Positions 33,801 through 45,049 of a DNA stretch of 64,000 nt are shown here, piece by piece. Made by a program: the position numbers and the translations under genes. Source of the stretch: Beta vulgaris subsp. vulgaris (taxonomy: Eukaryota; Streptophyta; Magnoliopsida; Caryophyllales; Amaranthaceae); the NCBI RefSeq assembly GCF_026745355.1, contig NC_079205.1:51631916-51695915 (forward strand), in the 5' to 3' direction. The stretch's first letter is position 1. Each line of letters begins with the position of its first letter. The notes under the pieces were generated by a model that was given only the letters and a program-made list of their open reading frames with translations, was not told where the DNA came from and ran no database searches.

Positions 33801-36800
33801 GACTTCTGCTGCTAGAAACGTTCATCTCTATATTTACCAAAATTGAAAAACAGAAGCATGAAGATTTACTATCTACTTCTGTACTGATACAGTGGATGTT
33901 AAAGACTTGATAGTCATAGAGGGAAGATGCTAACGAGTCTCTCCAACGGCTCTATTAGCAATTCCATTCTGCATAACAAAGAGCTTAAAGTCAGATGCTA
34001 AAGCATTAATAGAACAGAAAGACTGGTAGCCATTCTCAACTTACAGATAGGATTTGCATTGCTTCGGCAGCTTCCAGCACAGGGATCTGAAATTATTGAG
34101 GTCAATTGTAAAACAATGTGAGAATGGAAAAATTAATTGATAAACACAAGAGGAAATACCAAAATTATGCATCCTTGATTTAGCAAAATATTTACTGCGC
34201 AAATCACTTTGTTATTGTATATTGGTATCACAGCATATGTTGAACTCAACATGAAAGGCAAAGGATGATCTCAACATTATTGATGCTGCTATTAACTTAA
34301 TAGTGTCATGGTATCAGCAAAATCTTCCAGCACAGAGGATGATCTTTTACAAAGAATACTTGTTTTTGGTAAACAGTTTTACTGTGTCATATCGACAACA
34401 CATGTTGAACTTGACATATATGACACAAAACTCAAAAAAAGAGCATTGTCTCCAGACGAAAATGTTCTTGTTAAAAGTTCGAACATGATAAAGACTTTTA
34501 TAAGTAAAGTTACCTCAGTGACTCCAGACAGTATAATTCCTTGTGATTTGCTCTCCTTTATTTGAATATTATCTTTCGACATATCAAATAGGTCCCTGTA
34601 AAGGACGGTCATATGCTTATTACTCGAAATTTTTGGTCAAGAGGCTGATATAGCAAGACATAGTAATCTAGATACTGCAGGCCGACTTTACTTCAGTGGA
34701 GAGTCTGACAGTCAACTGATACCAACCTCACTTTTTCCATGTAAATCTCAACCTGAAGCAGTTTGAGGATGAATAAGCCCCTAAACAGAAAAAAGTTACC
34801 CATACTCACATATATACCAACTACAAAAGCAAGATAAGACTTGATACCATTGACAATTTAACTGAATATGCAGTTGCTCCGTGTGAAGAATTGATCATCT
34901 CAAAAAGTCCTTCTATAACTCTTGGGATCAGACCTTTCCTTTCAGCGTCACACTTGAGGATGCCAGCTCCCTGGCAAGAACTTTCATTGATAAGCTTGTG
35001 ACAAATTCATAGCCATAAACCAGTAGCACTATGGAAAATATCTTAGCACCTCCATACTATAAGTCTTTCCAGCTCCAGTCTGCGACCAAGTAAGAAGAGG
35101 TTGGTTAATTTGCTTAGAACTTGGAAATAAACTATAAATGCCCTTGAAGAAGCTTCTTAGAAGTGCTAAAACAAAGACTGTATGCTTTAGTATGTTTCAA
35201 ACCTCCACTTCTTCATGTTGGTTACATCAAAATATTGAGTCTAATAGATTTAGTAAGAGAGTATATTTGAAAGCTCTTCTGGACTAATGACAAACAGCAG
35301 ATGCATTCTCCTAGACAAGTGCTTTAGACAACAAAGCCTATTAATATCCAAGCTATTAAGCTCTTGCTGGCAAAGAAGCCTTACAAAAGTGTAACAATGG
35401 AAAGTTTATTTCGTACAAAATATAAATCCAACTTTTATGCATGAAAACAAAAGATATTTATAACAAATCATTAATTGGAGGAAAGGACGTAATAATCCCA
35501 TGGTCTATTCCTAGTAATCCATGTATGCAATTTTACTGCATATTTCCCCCAATATTCATGCTTTGCGAAGTAAAATAACAATACATTGCAAATTAAATTT
35601 AAGTTCAACAGAATATATTTGTCAGCTCCATTGTAAGATACTCTTCATAGAGGTTGATAGATGGGAGAAAAGTAGCAAAAGAAACTAAAGAAAAACAAAT
35701 CCCCAAGCTAAGAGAAAGATATTTACCTGACCATAAGTGAGGATTGTCCCATTAATTGCATTAACTGCATCTGTGATGTTCATGTAGCATATGAAAACGA
35801 ATAATTTTAATTTGCAGCAGAAAATCTTAGGTTTTTCTTTTCCTTTTCATTTTTCATACTCTAGCAACTAAGGAAGCAAAACAAACAGTATCTTTCAAAA
35901 ATTCCAGGAAAAAAAATGGGAATCGGCTAACATATGCATCTATTGACTATTGCATCTTACCGTTGAGTTCATTTCCTTCTCGCTGAGGACTAGAATTTAC
36001 AAGTGAACGCGTAATGCGAAAATTTTACTCATCACTCCCAAACTTCGGCAAGATAATTAATACTAACACACAAGAACTTATACATCCTTGAAGATTAAAA
36101 AAAAAAAAAATTGAAATGTTTTTTATTTGACAAAAGTGCATAAGTACAACAGCTTAGGAGGCTCTACTCTAAGTTCCTTATCGTGTTCCTTAGTTAAATG
36201 CAACTTCTAAATTCAACCAAACGATAGCTAAAACTCGATCACAATTTAAGAAGTTGCAGAATTCTCTCTGCATCTGTTCCATCCTTATGATAATGATACA
36301 TATTTCAACACTTTCTAAATCAGTCCTTTTTTTGTTTCAATTTGTCAATCCAAAAGATAAATTTCTAAACCTACACAGTAGTTCTCCTACTTGATTTCGC
36401 TTTTGAATAGAACATTAAACCTAAATTGCATTTCATTTTTATACGATTATAATCCATAATGTTCACCTTGAACAATCGGCAAAGCTAAAGCTTCATATAC
36501 ACTAGCTTGAGCAGAATCCTCGTAGAATGCTTTGTCAAAGCTGAAACATAGATCTCCATCTTTCTCATCCTTCAACAGAAAGCAGACACATCCAATTTCA
36601 GCAAAAAAAAAAAAAATCAACGAAATTAAATGAAAATAAAAATGCGATTTGCGATCAGCGTCTTCATTTAATTTTTCTTCAGAAAAGGAACATTTAACCT
36701 TGAAATTGAACGATTCGTTGTCGATGCGATGAATACTGACGCAAGAGCCGTGATCTCTGATCTCGCTGGAACTCAAAGGCCTGAATCGAGCACAAACTGT

Positions 36801-36812
36801 GACCTTCGACAT
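30839..36812 (-). CDS. KIN1: Kinesin motor protein, 15 exons, 461 aa (plant KIN-1-like)
   Basis: All 15 exons have GT/AG borders and sum to 1386 nt in frame. Exons: 36812-36699, 36569-36467, 35770-35727, 35079-35050, 34970-34848, 34752-34727, 34595-34514, 34086-34045, 33968-33935, 33827-33752, 33683-33464, 33383-33292, 32790-32676, 32594-32415, 30943-30839. The motor domain begins [12 protein letters not shown]; the P-loop GQTGAGKT is at residues 86-93, switch I SSRSH near 205 and switch II DLAGSE at 235-240. A neck and short coiled coil follow ([17 protein letters not shown], about 428-444); the stop is at 30839. The ATP-driven microtubule motor has the size and N-terminal motor of the single-copy plant KIN-1 group. 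Oddity: the usual GGNSRT is GGSCRM in exon 12. An upstream E2F-like site suggests cell-cycle expression (inference). Confidence 0.9.
30944..32414 (-). other. Large last intron of the kinesin gene
   Basis: This 1.47-kb intron lies between exons 14 and 15, with donor GTAATA at 32414 and acceptor AG at 30944. It holds an A-rich low-complexity tract (31088-31115) and no recognised element. The small plus-strand frame at 31701-31895 has no family signature. Confidence 0.7.
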
Positions 36813-37285
36813 CTTCAATTTGACCTAAGAACCAAAAATTGAAGATGAACATCAAATTAATTGACCGAAGAGTAACGATGATCAAATTTGTGATTTAATT
36901 CATAAGTGAAAATTAACGATTGTTGTTCTTGCAGTATATATTACGATATTAATCAAACTATGAGATTGGGGAAAATGGATTGTGGATGGATCAGCTTACA
37001 AAATTCGTCAAGGTTTTGGTAAGAGATTGAGAGAGGAAATTGAGCGAAATGGGAGATGCAAGGGAATTGGATAATTCAAATGTTCAATGCAGAGGATGAA
37101 AAGGTTTTATATTGGCGGGAATTTTTTCATATTCCATAACAAAGTGCACCTTTGGCGTGGGAATTTCTCTTATTCTACCCTCAACATTGTTAAGTTAGGA
37201 TGAATTTCTAGTCCGGACTTTGGTATAGCATTTTTCCTTACCAATTTAAAATATCCTATTATCTTTGTGCTAACGGAGTCTATAA
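36813..37285 (-). promoter_or_regulatory. Kinesin 5' region, probable leader intron and promoter
   Basis: Upstream of the ATG, CTTAG at about 36825 could be an acceptor and TTTTGTAAGCTG near 37000 a donor, suggesting a leader intron of about 175 bp. The promoter beyond holds the E2F-like site at 37112. The MULE starts at 37294, about 480 bp from the ATG, so the element sits in or next to the promoter. Confidence 0.5.
37112..37121. promoter_or_regulatory. E2F-like site upstream of the kinesin gene
   Basis: TTGGCGGGAA matches the core of plant E2F binding sites (TTTCCCGCC-type) and lies about 300 bp upstream of the kinesin ATG. E2F sites drive S-phase and division genes. Binding here is inference. 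Confidence 0.5.
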
Positions 37286-37293
37286 TAAACAAA
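37286..37293. repeat. Left 8-bp target-site duplication of the PMD-MULE
   Basis: TAAACAAA, repeated exactly at 45050-45057. Confidence 0.8.
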
Positions 37294-37297
37294 CTCA

Positions 37298-37340
37298 TTT
37301 GCTAAACACTGCCCTAAATTTTCATACTTACTTCCTGTGT
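37298..37340. repeat. Left terminal inverted repeat of the PMD-MULE
   Basis: It pairs with 45003-45045 inverted; about 30 of 42 positions match by eye. Weak similarity extends further inward. Confidence 0.75.
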
Positions 37341-37680
37341 AAAAAAAAAATGTATGTATTTGTGTATTCTTATACTCCCACTCTCCATCATTCTCATCAC
37401 CTTCTCACTCTCTTGACCCTCCCTCACTTCTCACTCTCTCTCCACTCTCTTACTCCATCTCTCTCATCAACACACAAACATTGCAAGAAGAAAACATTCG
37501 GCGAGTATCTCCGGCGAGTTTCTCCGGCGAGAAGATAAATCCGGCGAGGAGTATTGCGGGGCGGCGACACCTTCTCGGCGAGGCGAGCAGACTTCCGACG
37601 AGGCGAGCAGACTTCCGGCGAGGTTGCGGCGGCGACAAGTTCCTCCGGCAACAAAACTTCGAATTTCCGGCGACACAAAG

Positions 37681-38478
37681 GTTAGTTAGTTAATTTGAAA
37701 TTTTACTTTTTAAAAAAAAATCGTATTTGTAGAATTTGATATATCGCATGTGTTTGAAATTTAAAATTTAAAGTATGGTAGTTTAGAGGATTAAAATTTC
37801 TTGGTGTTTGATTAAAATCTTCCAGTATTTGATAATTTCTTGGTAGTTTAGAGTATTTAGAGGATTGAAATATTCGAAAGTGTTTGAAATCCATAAAATT
37901 GAGGGTGGCGCCTAGAATAGGCGCCTGCACCACAGGACAGGCGCCTTATTAAGGCGCTTGCACCAATGGCGGGGCGCCTAATTTAGGCGCCTAACCAACG
38001 GAGCAAGCGCCTTAGTTGGGCGCCTGATTCGTGGTACAGGCGCCTAATTTAGGCGCCCCACCTTTGGTGCAGGCGCCTAATTTAGGCGCCCCACCTCTGG
38101 TGCAGGCGCCTAATTTAGGCGCCCCACCTCTGGTGCAGGCGCCTAATTTAGGCGCCCCACCATTGGTGCAGGCGCCTTGATTAGGCGCCCCACCTGTGGT
38201 GCAGGCGCTTGTACCACTGGTGGGGAGTTTAATTTAGGGGCCCGAATTGCTATTAATTTTAATTTTTTTTATAAGAAAATAATTACAAAATTATATTAAT
38301 TATGGTGTATTAAAATTGGAAAATGTATTATTGCGAAAAATGAATGAAATAATAGAAAATATAGTTAATGAAGCGTAGAAATATATTTATATGAGAAGAA
38401 TTTTAATTATTGAATGTAATTGATTATTCATATTTTGACGGTATTAATATTAATTAAATTTTATACGTTTAATCAAAG
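37681..38478 (+). other. Probable 5'-leader intron of the PMD gene
   Basis: A pyrimidine-rich leader followed by CGGCGAG-rich sequence (37380-37680) ends ACAAAG/GTTAGT. The next coding start follows ATCAAAG directly (AG at 38477-38478, ATG at 38479). The intron contains the GGCGCC array. Splicing is inferred from these borders and from the mirror arrangement at the other gene. Confidence 0.5.
37905..38240. repeat. GGCGCC array, left (33-bp units)
   Basis: About ten diverged copies of a 33-bp unit built from AGGCGCCTAATTTAGGCGCC, CCACCT and TGGTGC. Copies at 38069, 38102 and 38135 are almost identical. Each unit contains two GGCGCC palindromes and a near-perfect larger palindrome. Confidence 0.9.
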
Positions 38479-40326
38479 ATGAGTGGACGAGACAAAGGCA
38501 AAGCAAAGTTTTTGCCTACAGATTCGGGTCATCGTCATCCTCATGAGAGAGGGGTGACAATCTCATCGAGGAAGGCTAGAGAGTTGCTTTTCAGGAGCAC
38601 TCAATCTTCATCAGGGGCGGAAACGGAGGAAGTACCAGAGATTCCTCCTTTATCCGTTGCATTGCCTACTCCTATTATGGACATTGAGGCGTGGAGACCT
38701 CACTCACCATGGAGAGGCAACCCGATGGCGGGGAACGATCAGGAGGCGGGTACTTATTACGATAGTCAGCCGGAGCATCCATCAACGGACGCAGAGGAAG
38801 GTCGTACGTCTCGGGGATGCAAACCACGTACCTCTCGTGGTCGTTTTGCACGTTCTTCAGATGGAGCATCGTGCAATGCTGAGGGATCCGGGAGTAGTAG
38901 GCCGGGCAAGAGGAAGGGGACGAAGGAGGACACTTCATGGCTAGTACGTGACGCTAGGCCAGGTGGGCCGTTGGACGGTAGTGTCATACCTAGTTTTGGA
39001 GGCCACATAGCGGCACGCGTTTGGGCTGGGGAGGATGAGAGGACTATGTTGAAGTGTCATAACCGGGAGAAGACGTGCAGTAAGCTTCAGGCGTGGTACG
39101 CTAGCATGACACCCGAGGTTCAGGGGATGATAGATGCTACTGGATTGAGGCACTTGCCTGAGATCATGTTTGATCATTTGGATCAGCCGTTGATCAGTGC
39201 GTTTGTTGAGAGGTGGCAGCCCGATACAAACTCTTTCCACCTCCCTTTTGGAGAGATGAGTATCTTGCTACACGATGTCAGTTCTATCCTCCATATCCCA
39301 TCAGATGGATGGATTACAGGTGACTTTGGTTCATGGGATGATGTGAAGAGTTCATGTGCAGAGCTATTTGGGATGGAGAGAAGCGCCTTTTTGAAGGCGC
39401 ATTGGTCCGGTGGTGGTGTATTCATTGATTCTTTGATAGAGAGATGTTCTGCTCCGGATCGGAGTCCGACCCACCAGTTTCGAGGATATATGCTGACCCT
39501 CCTTGATGCCACTCTATTCGTTGATAAGAGTGGTAACCGAGTCCGTCCTTGGCCACTGTCGTTTTTGTCTTGTAGCCCACAGGATGTGAGGCGGTATTCT
39601 TGGGGTGCGGCTACACTAGCCTATTTATACAGGCAGCTTGGCATAGCTAGTCGTGCTGATTCAGCCCAGATTTGTGGTTGCCTCACGCTATTGCAGGCAT
39701 GGATTTACGAGTATTTTCCCATGTTTCGGCCTAACCGCACTAGGAGGATGATTCCTATAGGATCTGCTTCGGCACTTAGTTGGGAGGTTCGGCATGAGAA
39801 CAGGGGGATTGACCGTCTACTGAGTATTCGACAGGCATTGGATCAGACGAACGCCATGCAGCCTGATTGGTTACCTTATGGTATTCGACAGACATGGGAT
39901 TTATTTCCACGTGCTTCACAGCTTATGTTGGCTGCTCTGCATAAGGCCCCACTTCCTTCGATGGCGACAGAGGCTTACTTGCAGTGGTATGATGCGTACT
40001 CCTATCGTTTCATCATTAACCCGACTGAGTTGCCAGATGGTGGAGCCGGATCACATTATGTTGAGGGTTTGGTTCCAGATCAGGTATATTATAATGTATT
40101 ACTTATTAAAATTAAGTGTTGATATAATCATATTTTCAATACTAACTTTGTTGTTATATACTACTATATGCAGGTATTAGCTTCGATGTTCGGTATGATG
40201 GATCCGTTTCTTGATAGGGACACCACTGATCTGCCCGATGATTTTCGAGCATTATTTGAAGGACTTTTTGGGTGGTATGAGGCATGGAACCTTACCCATG
40301 GTGTGGATCGACGTCGAAGAATGTAG
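38479..40326 (+). CDS. Plant mobile domain (PMD) protein of the MULE, two exons
   Basis: Exons 38479-40083 and 40174-40326 (GT/AG intron of 90 bp, phase 0) give 585 aa. Residues 1-190 are polar, basic and Ser/Arg-rich, with a possible nuclear signal GKRKGTKED. Residues about 200-500 match the PMD domain (PF10536; MAIN/MAIL1 relatives): SKLQAWYASMTPEVQGMIDA, then NSFHLPFGEMSILLHDVS near residue 250, AYLYRQLGIASRADSAQICG and LLQAWIYEYFP. PMD proteins of Arabidopsis act in nuclear silencing and genome stability, and PMD domains also occur in transposons; the role here is unknown. The frame is completely open, with genic codon use unlike the AT-rich flanks. It may aid the element's expression or counter silencing (inference). 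Confidence 0.88.
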
Positions 40327-43300
40327 TCATATTTTGTATTTTTATTTGAACTTATTTTCGATGTAATGAGATTTATTGTTTTTCGGCTATAGTGTAACGA
40401 TTTTATATGAGTATTTTATATGAGTATTTATTGTTTTTCAGCTATAGTGTAACGATTTGAACCTATCCGTCAACACTATTTATTAATGTAATCACTAACA
40501 TACGTGAAAACTATCCTTTCATTTAATAGTAGGTATGTACAATGTTAATTACAATAATATGAACTTACAACTAACTCTAATATTCATTACAATAACAATT
40601 ACATTACAAGTAACACTAATATTCCATCCAATTACAATAATAATATCGACTTTAATTGCTATAATGAACATTCCATAAATTAATCTGGCTAGCATAATAA
40701 GTCTCCCATCTATTTACAGTTTCATCTCTCAAATTAAACCATTGTATCGCAATTGGAGGCATTGGGAAATTAGGAGCCATGAATAAGCGGATGTAGTCTT
40801 GATTACGTGCTCCAAGGTGTACTATAACAAACTCATAACATGGTCGTGTGACCTCGGCTGGTGTAGTCAATGGTAGAATAGTGCAGCAACCCCACAAAGT
40901 ACCTGATTCCCCCACTGTAAAGTACATCACAGCGCAATTGTACAATGTAGCAACATCATACAAATCAGCAATAGACTCCATCCAATGTGCACGACGAGCA
41001 GGACCTTTGGTATGCATGATACAGATTCTCGCTAAATTGACGTACTCTCGTCCTCCATAAACATCCTCATAAATTTTCTCATAGAAATCTCGTTGTAAAG
41101 GTGTTGACGAGCGTGTGGCCAACGATCTTGTCCACCATTGAAAGCATCAGCAACACACCTGAATCCGCAGTTCCCATCACCTAAGACGTCATTCCACCCA
41201 ACTATAAAAGGGATGATGATATCGGGTACGTTATCTGCGTAAGGAAATGGATCTTCTCTTCTTTCAAATCTCTCCGGTTCAAATGTTCTTGTCGCATTTG
41301 AATCTGTTACATAAATAAGAGTTACGGTTATTTTTGTATATCAAATTGATAAATAACATAACAAATAATTTCATATATGTGTACCTCCATCTCCACTAGT
41401 ACGAGTCGTTGTATTTGCTGCACTTGAATCTGTTAGATAAATACGAGTTAGACAATTCACACAGTAAATATGATTGATTAATAACATATTAAATAAGTCA
41501 TTAAAGAAGTTAATTGCAGTAAATATGTGTACCTCCATCTCTAGTAGATCGAGTCGTCGTAGTTGTACGAGTACAACTACGAGATCTTGATCTATCCCGG
41601 AATTCGCGTTGCACATGTTCGAAACCACTCGGGTCACGTCTAGTAGATGTTGAACCAGGAGGCCTACCTCTCGTAGAAGTAACTACATGAGGCTCTTCAA
41701 CTCCCTCGTCCTCTGGGTGTAACTGCCGACGAATAAGGTCTGCTATACCCCTCCTAATCGCAGGATCACACTCAAAAAGTTCATCAAGTAATCCCTGAAG
41801 ATATTCAACATCCTGATCACATTGACTAGCGTAATCCAATGCATTTACACCATCTTCGATCACCAAACTCTTGAAGAAAAGATGAATATCATCAAGATAC
41901 AATCCCCCGTTTTCGTTAATAGCAAGTTGTATGGCACATGCACATGGGATACCAAAAGAAGACACAAGCACACAACCACAATAATCAAACACTTCCTTAC
42001 CCATGTATAGGCGTTTAGTGTTTTCAATTTTCAGCATATTGAGACAGTAATGTGAGACATGACCAACCAAATGACGAAAAAGGATTCATCATATGTTGTC
42101 TTCCAATTCTGCACCTAGATTTCTCTAAATTATCCCTGATCTTTATCATTTGGCTATCTATGAACAAATTAACCCGATTGAACAGCGTATCCAAGGCACA
42201 CGTGGAAGTTTGCAGCCATGTTTTCAGAGCTGCATGTGCACTCTCCACTCTACATGTGGTTGTGTTCCCAAAATGAAGCACGTTGTTGGTCCATGCTTTA
42301 GCAAACTTGGTCTTATGTGGATTCAACCATGTTGTCTCAACATAATTAATGACGGAGGGCTTCCATGCCCAAGCAGACTTCAAATTTCCCAATGCAACCT
42401 CATAATTATGTTCTGTGTTTGCATTTACTACATTCGACCAATGACCAACACGAAATCGCTCTCCAAATGCCGCCCCCCACATAATCTACTAACTCTTGCC
42501 TCCACATCTTTGTTAATATGCCATGTACAAAGAAGATGAGTAGAAGCTGGAAAAACTTCCCTAATAGGTCTAATCAAACCCAATTCACGATCTGTGAATA
42601 TGACACTCGGGCTCACATCATCGCCAATTAGATTACGCAGACACTACAACACCCACTGGTAACTGTATGCAGTCTCATCCTTCACTATGGCATAGGCGAT
42701 GAGGAAGTTCATATTCGTCGGTGTCACCCCTACCATCTAAATGCAAGGCATACCGTAGCGATTGGTTTTATATGTTGAATCGATGCCAACTACCCATGGA
42801 TAGGTACGAAATGCGTTCGTACCACCAGGATGAGACATGAATGCATGAGTGATCACTCCATCATCATCTCGTAATGACCAATACACATAGTTTTTCAAAC
42901 GAGCAAGGTATAGAAAATTTTCAGCTGAAGTCCGTTCTTCACGCCCTTCCATCTCGTAAAAATACCTCTCGTTGTATATATGCTTTATCGTTTGGTGAAG
43001 ATGGGGGAATGCCTCATTTACAGCAGCTTGAATGTTTCTGGGTGCGGTCTCGGCATCAGTCATCTGTCGAACCATCCGCCTAGCATCATCATTGAGCCCA
43101 CTAGTCCGTATGTGACCCTCCGCATATACTATGAATGCGTGGTTGTGGAAACCATAATCACTATTCGGAATAGACACATGCCATTTGTCCCCCAAAACCA
43201 ACCTAATCATAAAATTACATCCACAAAACTTTGTCGATGTATTAGGTCGCACCATAATTCTCGGATCTACCTTATCCTCCGAGTATCTCGCCCCCCTAAA

Positions 43301-43621
43301 ACATTTCAAATAGCAACGCAGTGGACCAGTCGGATTCTGCTTATACGAGTCAATAACCAATTCAAACCCTATGTAAATTGCAATTTCATTAAGATGGTTA
43401 ACCGCATCATTAACCATTGGGAATGCATCAGTTATCTGAAATCTACCGTGATAATTAACCCCGTCCCCATCATTGCTCGAATATGGAACCTATTAAATAC
43501 CATAGAAGTAATAGAAACTATTTAATAAATTATATATCTAAATCACATAGTTAAATTACATATCTAAATACAAGTCAAATTATAAAAAGTAAATAAGTCC
43601 AATATATTTGCACAGGAGCAG

Positions 43622-43857
43622 TGGTGATTAGGCGCCTGAACCAGAGGTAAGGCGTCCAATCAAGGCGCCTGGACCAGATAAGAGGCGTCCAATAAAGGCG
43701 CCTGCACCAAAGGTGAGGCGTCTAATCAAGGCGCCTGCACCAAAGGTGAGGCGTCTAAACGAGGCGTCTCACCTATGGTGCAGGCGCCTTGATTAGACGC
43801 CTCACCTTAGGTGCAGGCGCCTTGATTAGACGCCTCACCTATGGTGCAGACGCCTGT
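43622..43857. repeat. GGCGCC array, right inner
   Basis: About seven copies of a 33-bp unit of the form GCAGGCGCCTTGATTAGACG plus CCTCACCTATGGT, in both orientations (the direction flips near 43760). It lies in the transposase leader intron. Confidence 0.88.
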
Positions 43858-43860
43858 AAG

Positions 43861-44404
43861 CAATTCTACGCCAAAAAAAATATTGGTTCATATTTTCATG
43901 TTTTTTATAATTTAGGATGAACTTATAACCTAGTATAATATGCAAAATATTATAATTTAAATAATTTATGTCTACTATATTATAACTACTCTAACATGTT
44001 AAAAATGAAAATATAACTATTATAATATTATTAAATTCTACATATATCACTTTATGTAAATTCTACATCTAATATGTTAAAAATTATATATAACTATTAT
44101 TATAGGTATAAATCTAAATGTAATTGAACATTTATTATGTTAAAAATTTAAATATAACTACTCTAATATATGCTAAAAATCTACATATAAGACATCTACA
44201 TGTGATATATGTGAAAATATAAATATAAGTATTATAATATGCTAAAAATCTACATATATTCATGTAAATTCTACATTTAAGCTCAAACATAGTAAATTTT
44301 TGCAAATATTCTACCATGTAAAGATATTATTGTTTTACATATTCTAAACAGATATTTTAAGCATATGTAAATTCTACATCATGCTTTGACTTAACTTTAA
44401 AACA
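43861..44404. other. AT-rich part of the transposase leader intron
   Basis: Repeats of TCTACAT/ATATAACTATTATAATATG occur without coding sense. This stretch separates the two right-hand GGCGCC arrays. Confidence 0.6.
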
Positions 44405-44705
44405 AGTTAGGCGCCTAAAATTGTCAACCCATATGGACTGGTGAGGCGCCTAATTTAGGCGTCTAACCATATGGTCAGGCGTCTAATTTAGGCGCCTCAC
44501 CATATGGTTGGGCGTCTAAATTAGGCGCCTCACCATATGGTTGGACGCCTAACTCAGGCGCCTTGCCACATGGTTGGACGCCTACGTTAGGCGCCTCACC
44601 ATATGGTTGGACGCCTAAGTTAGACGCCTGACCATAGGGTTAGACGCCTAAATTAGGCGCCTGACCACATGGTCAGACGCCTAAATTAGGCGCCTGACCA
44701 GTTTC
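44405..44705. repeat. GGCGCC array, right outer
   Basis: About nine units of about 33 bp, such as GGTTGGACGCCTAAGTTAGA plus CGCCTGACCATA. They share the core AGGCGCCTAA.TTAGGCGCC with the left array but have a different spacer (CACCATATGGT). The array ends 18 bp from the transposase exon-1 donor. Confidence 0.88.
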
Positions 44706-44761
44706 GTGTTCTAAAAAACTCACATTGTTTGCCATGACACCAGAGGAAATTCTTCTTGATT

Positions 44762-44809
44762 GGTCAACGCCGGTCAATGTTGGTCAACGCCGCCAAACAC
44801 CTTGGTCAA
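44762..44809 (-). promoter_or_regulatory. Cluster of four W-box motifs in the transposase leader
   Basis: GGTCAA occurs at 44762, 44772, 44782 and 44804, which is TTGACC on the transposase strand, just upstream of the ATG at 44735. TTGACC/T is the WRKY-binding W-box. Stress-responsive activation of the element is inference. Confidence 0.45.
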
Positions 44810-45002
44810 TGCTGGAAATTTCTTGAAAAAGAAAGCCAATAAACAAAGTTTGGAAAATGAAAGTTTGGAAAATGAAAGTGAAATGTGTGGAAAACATGGG
44901 AAATGTGGGGGTTCAAATAAAGAAAGGGAAAGAGGAAAGGAGTGATGAGCCAATGAGGGATGCCATGTATTAAAAAAAAATACCATGTATTTTTGTACTA
45001 AA

Positions 45003-45045
45003 ATACAGGGCATAAGTAGGAAAAATCAGTGCGGTGTTTAGCAAA
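45003..45045. repeat. Right terminal inverted repeat of the PMD-MULE
   Basis: Inverted partner of 37298-37340; ends GTGTTTAGCAAA before GCCC and the duplicated TAAACAAA. Confidence 0.75.
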
Positions 45046-45049
45046 GCCC

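Larger units (their letters stand above)
40652..44735 (-). pseudogene. MULE transposase with C-terminal OTU-type protease domain (decayed)
   Basis: A 12-nt first exon (44735-44724, MANN) with donor GTGAGT is followed by a 1.23-kb intron and an exon starting at 43491. Regions in order: a FAR1/MuDR-like N-terminus; the MULE catalytic region with GIDSTYKTNRYGMP (first Asp), IFTDRELGL (second Asp), CTWHINKD and CRVESAHAALK (Glu); a SWIM-like finger ending CACAI where CAH is usual; two short exons rich in Thr/Arg (about 41390-41640); then an OTU core GDGNCGFRCVADAF with the DGNC box (about 41170). Lesions: in-frame stops near 42737 and 42650, frameshifts at C6 (42473-42478), at A5 (42077-42081) and within OTU near 41100. 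The transposase would cut at the TIRs; OTU domains are cysteine proteases or deubiquitinases, with unproven role in MULEs. Confidence 0.83.
37294..45049. mobile_element. Complete Mutator-like element with PMD gene and MURA-OTU gene
   Basis: This 7756-bp element is bounded by TAAACAAA duplications. Its ends are diverged inverted repeats: TTTGCTAAACACTGCCCTAA on the left (37298) and TTTGCTAAACACCGCACTGA inverted on the right (45045), with similarity continuing to CCTGT and an A-rich/ATACATG stretch. A PMD gene runs inward from the left and a MULE transposase with an OTU domain runs inward from the right; their stops are 325 bp apart. Each leader intron carries GGCGCC repeat arrays. The PMD gene is open; the transposase has stops and frameshifts. 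Mutator-like elements make 8-11-bp duplications, which fits. Confidence 0.88.

Noticed and set aside
37905..38240. Regular 33-bp repeats resembling a CRISPR array
   Set aside because: There are no unique spacers; units are contiguous, palindromic and vary gradually. The setting is a plant transposon.
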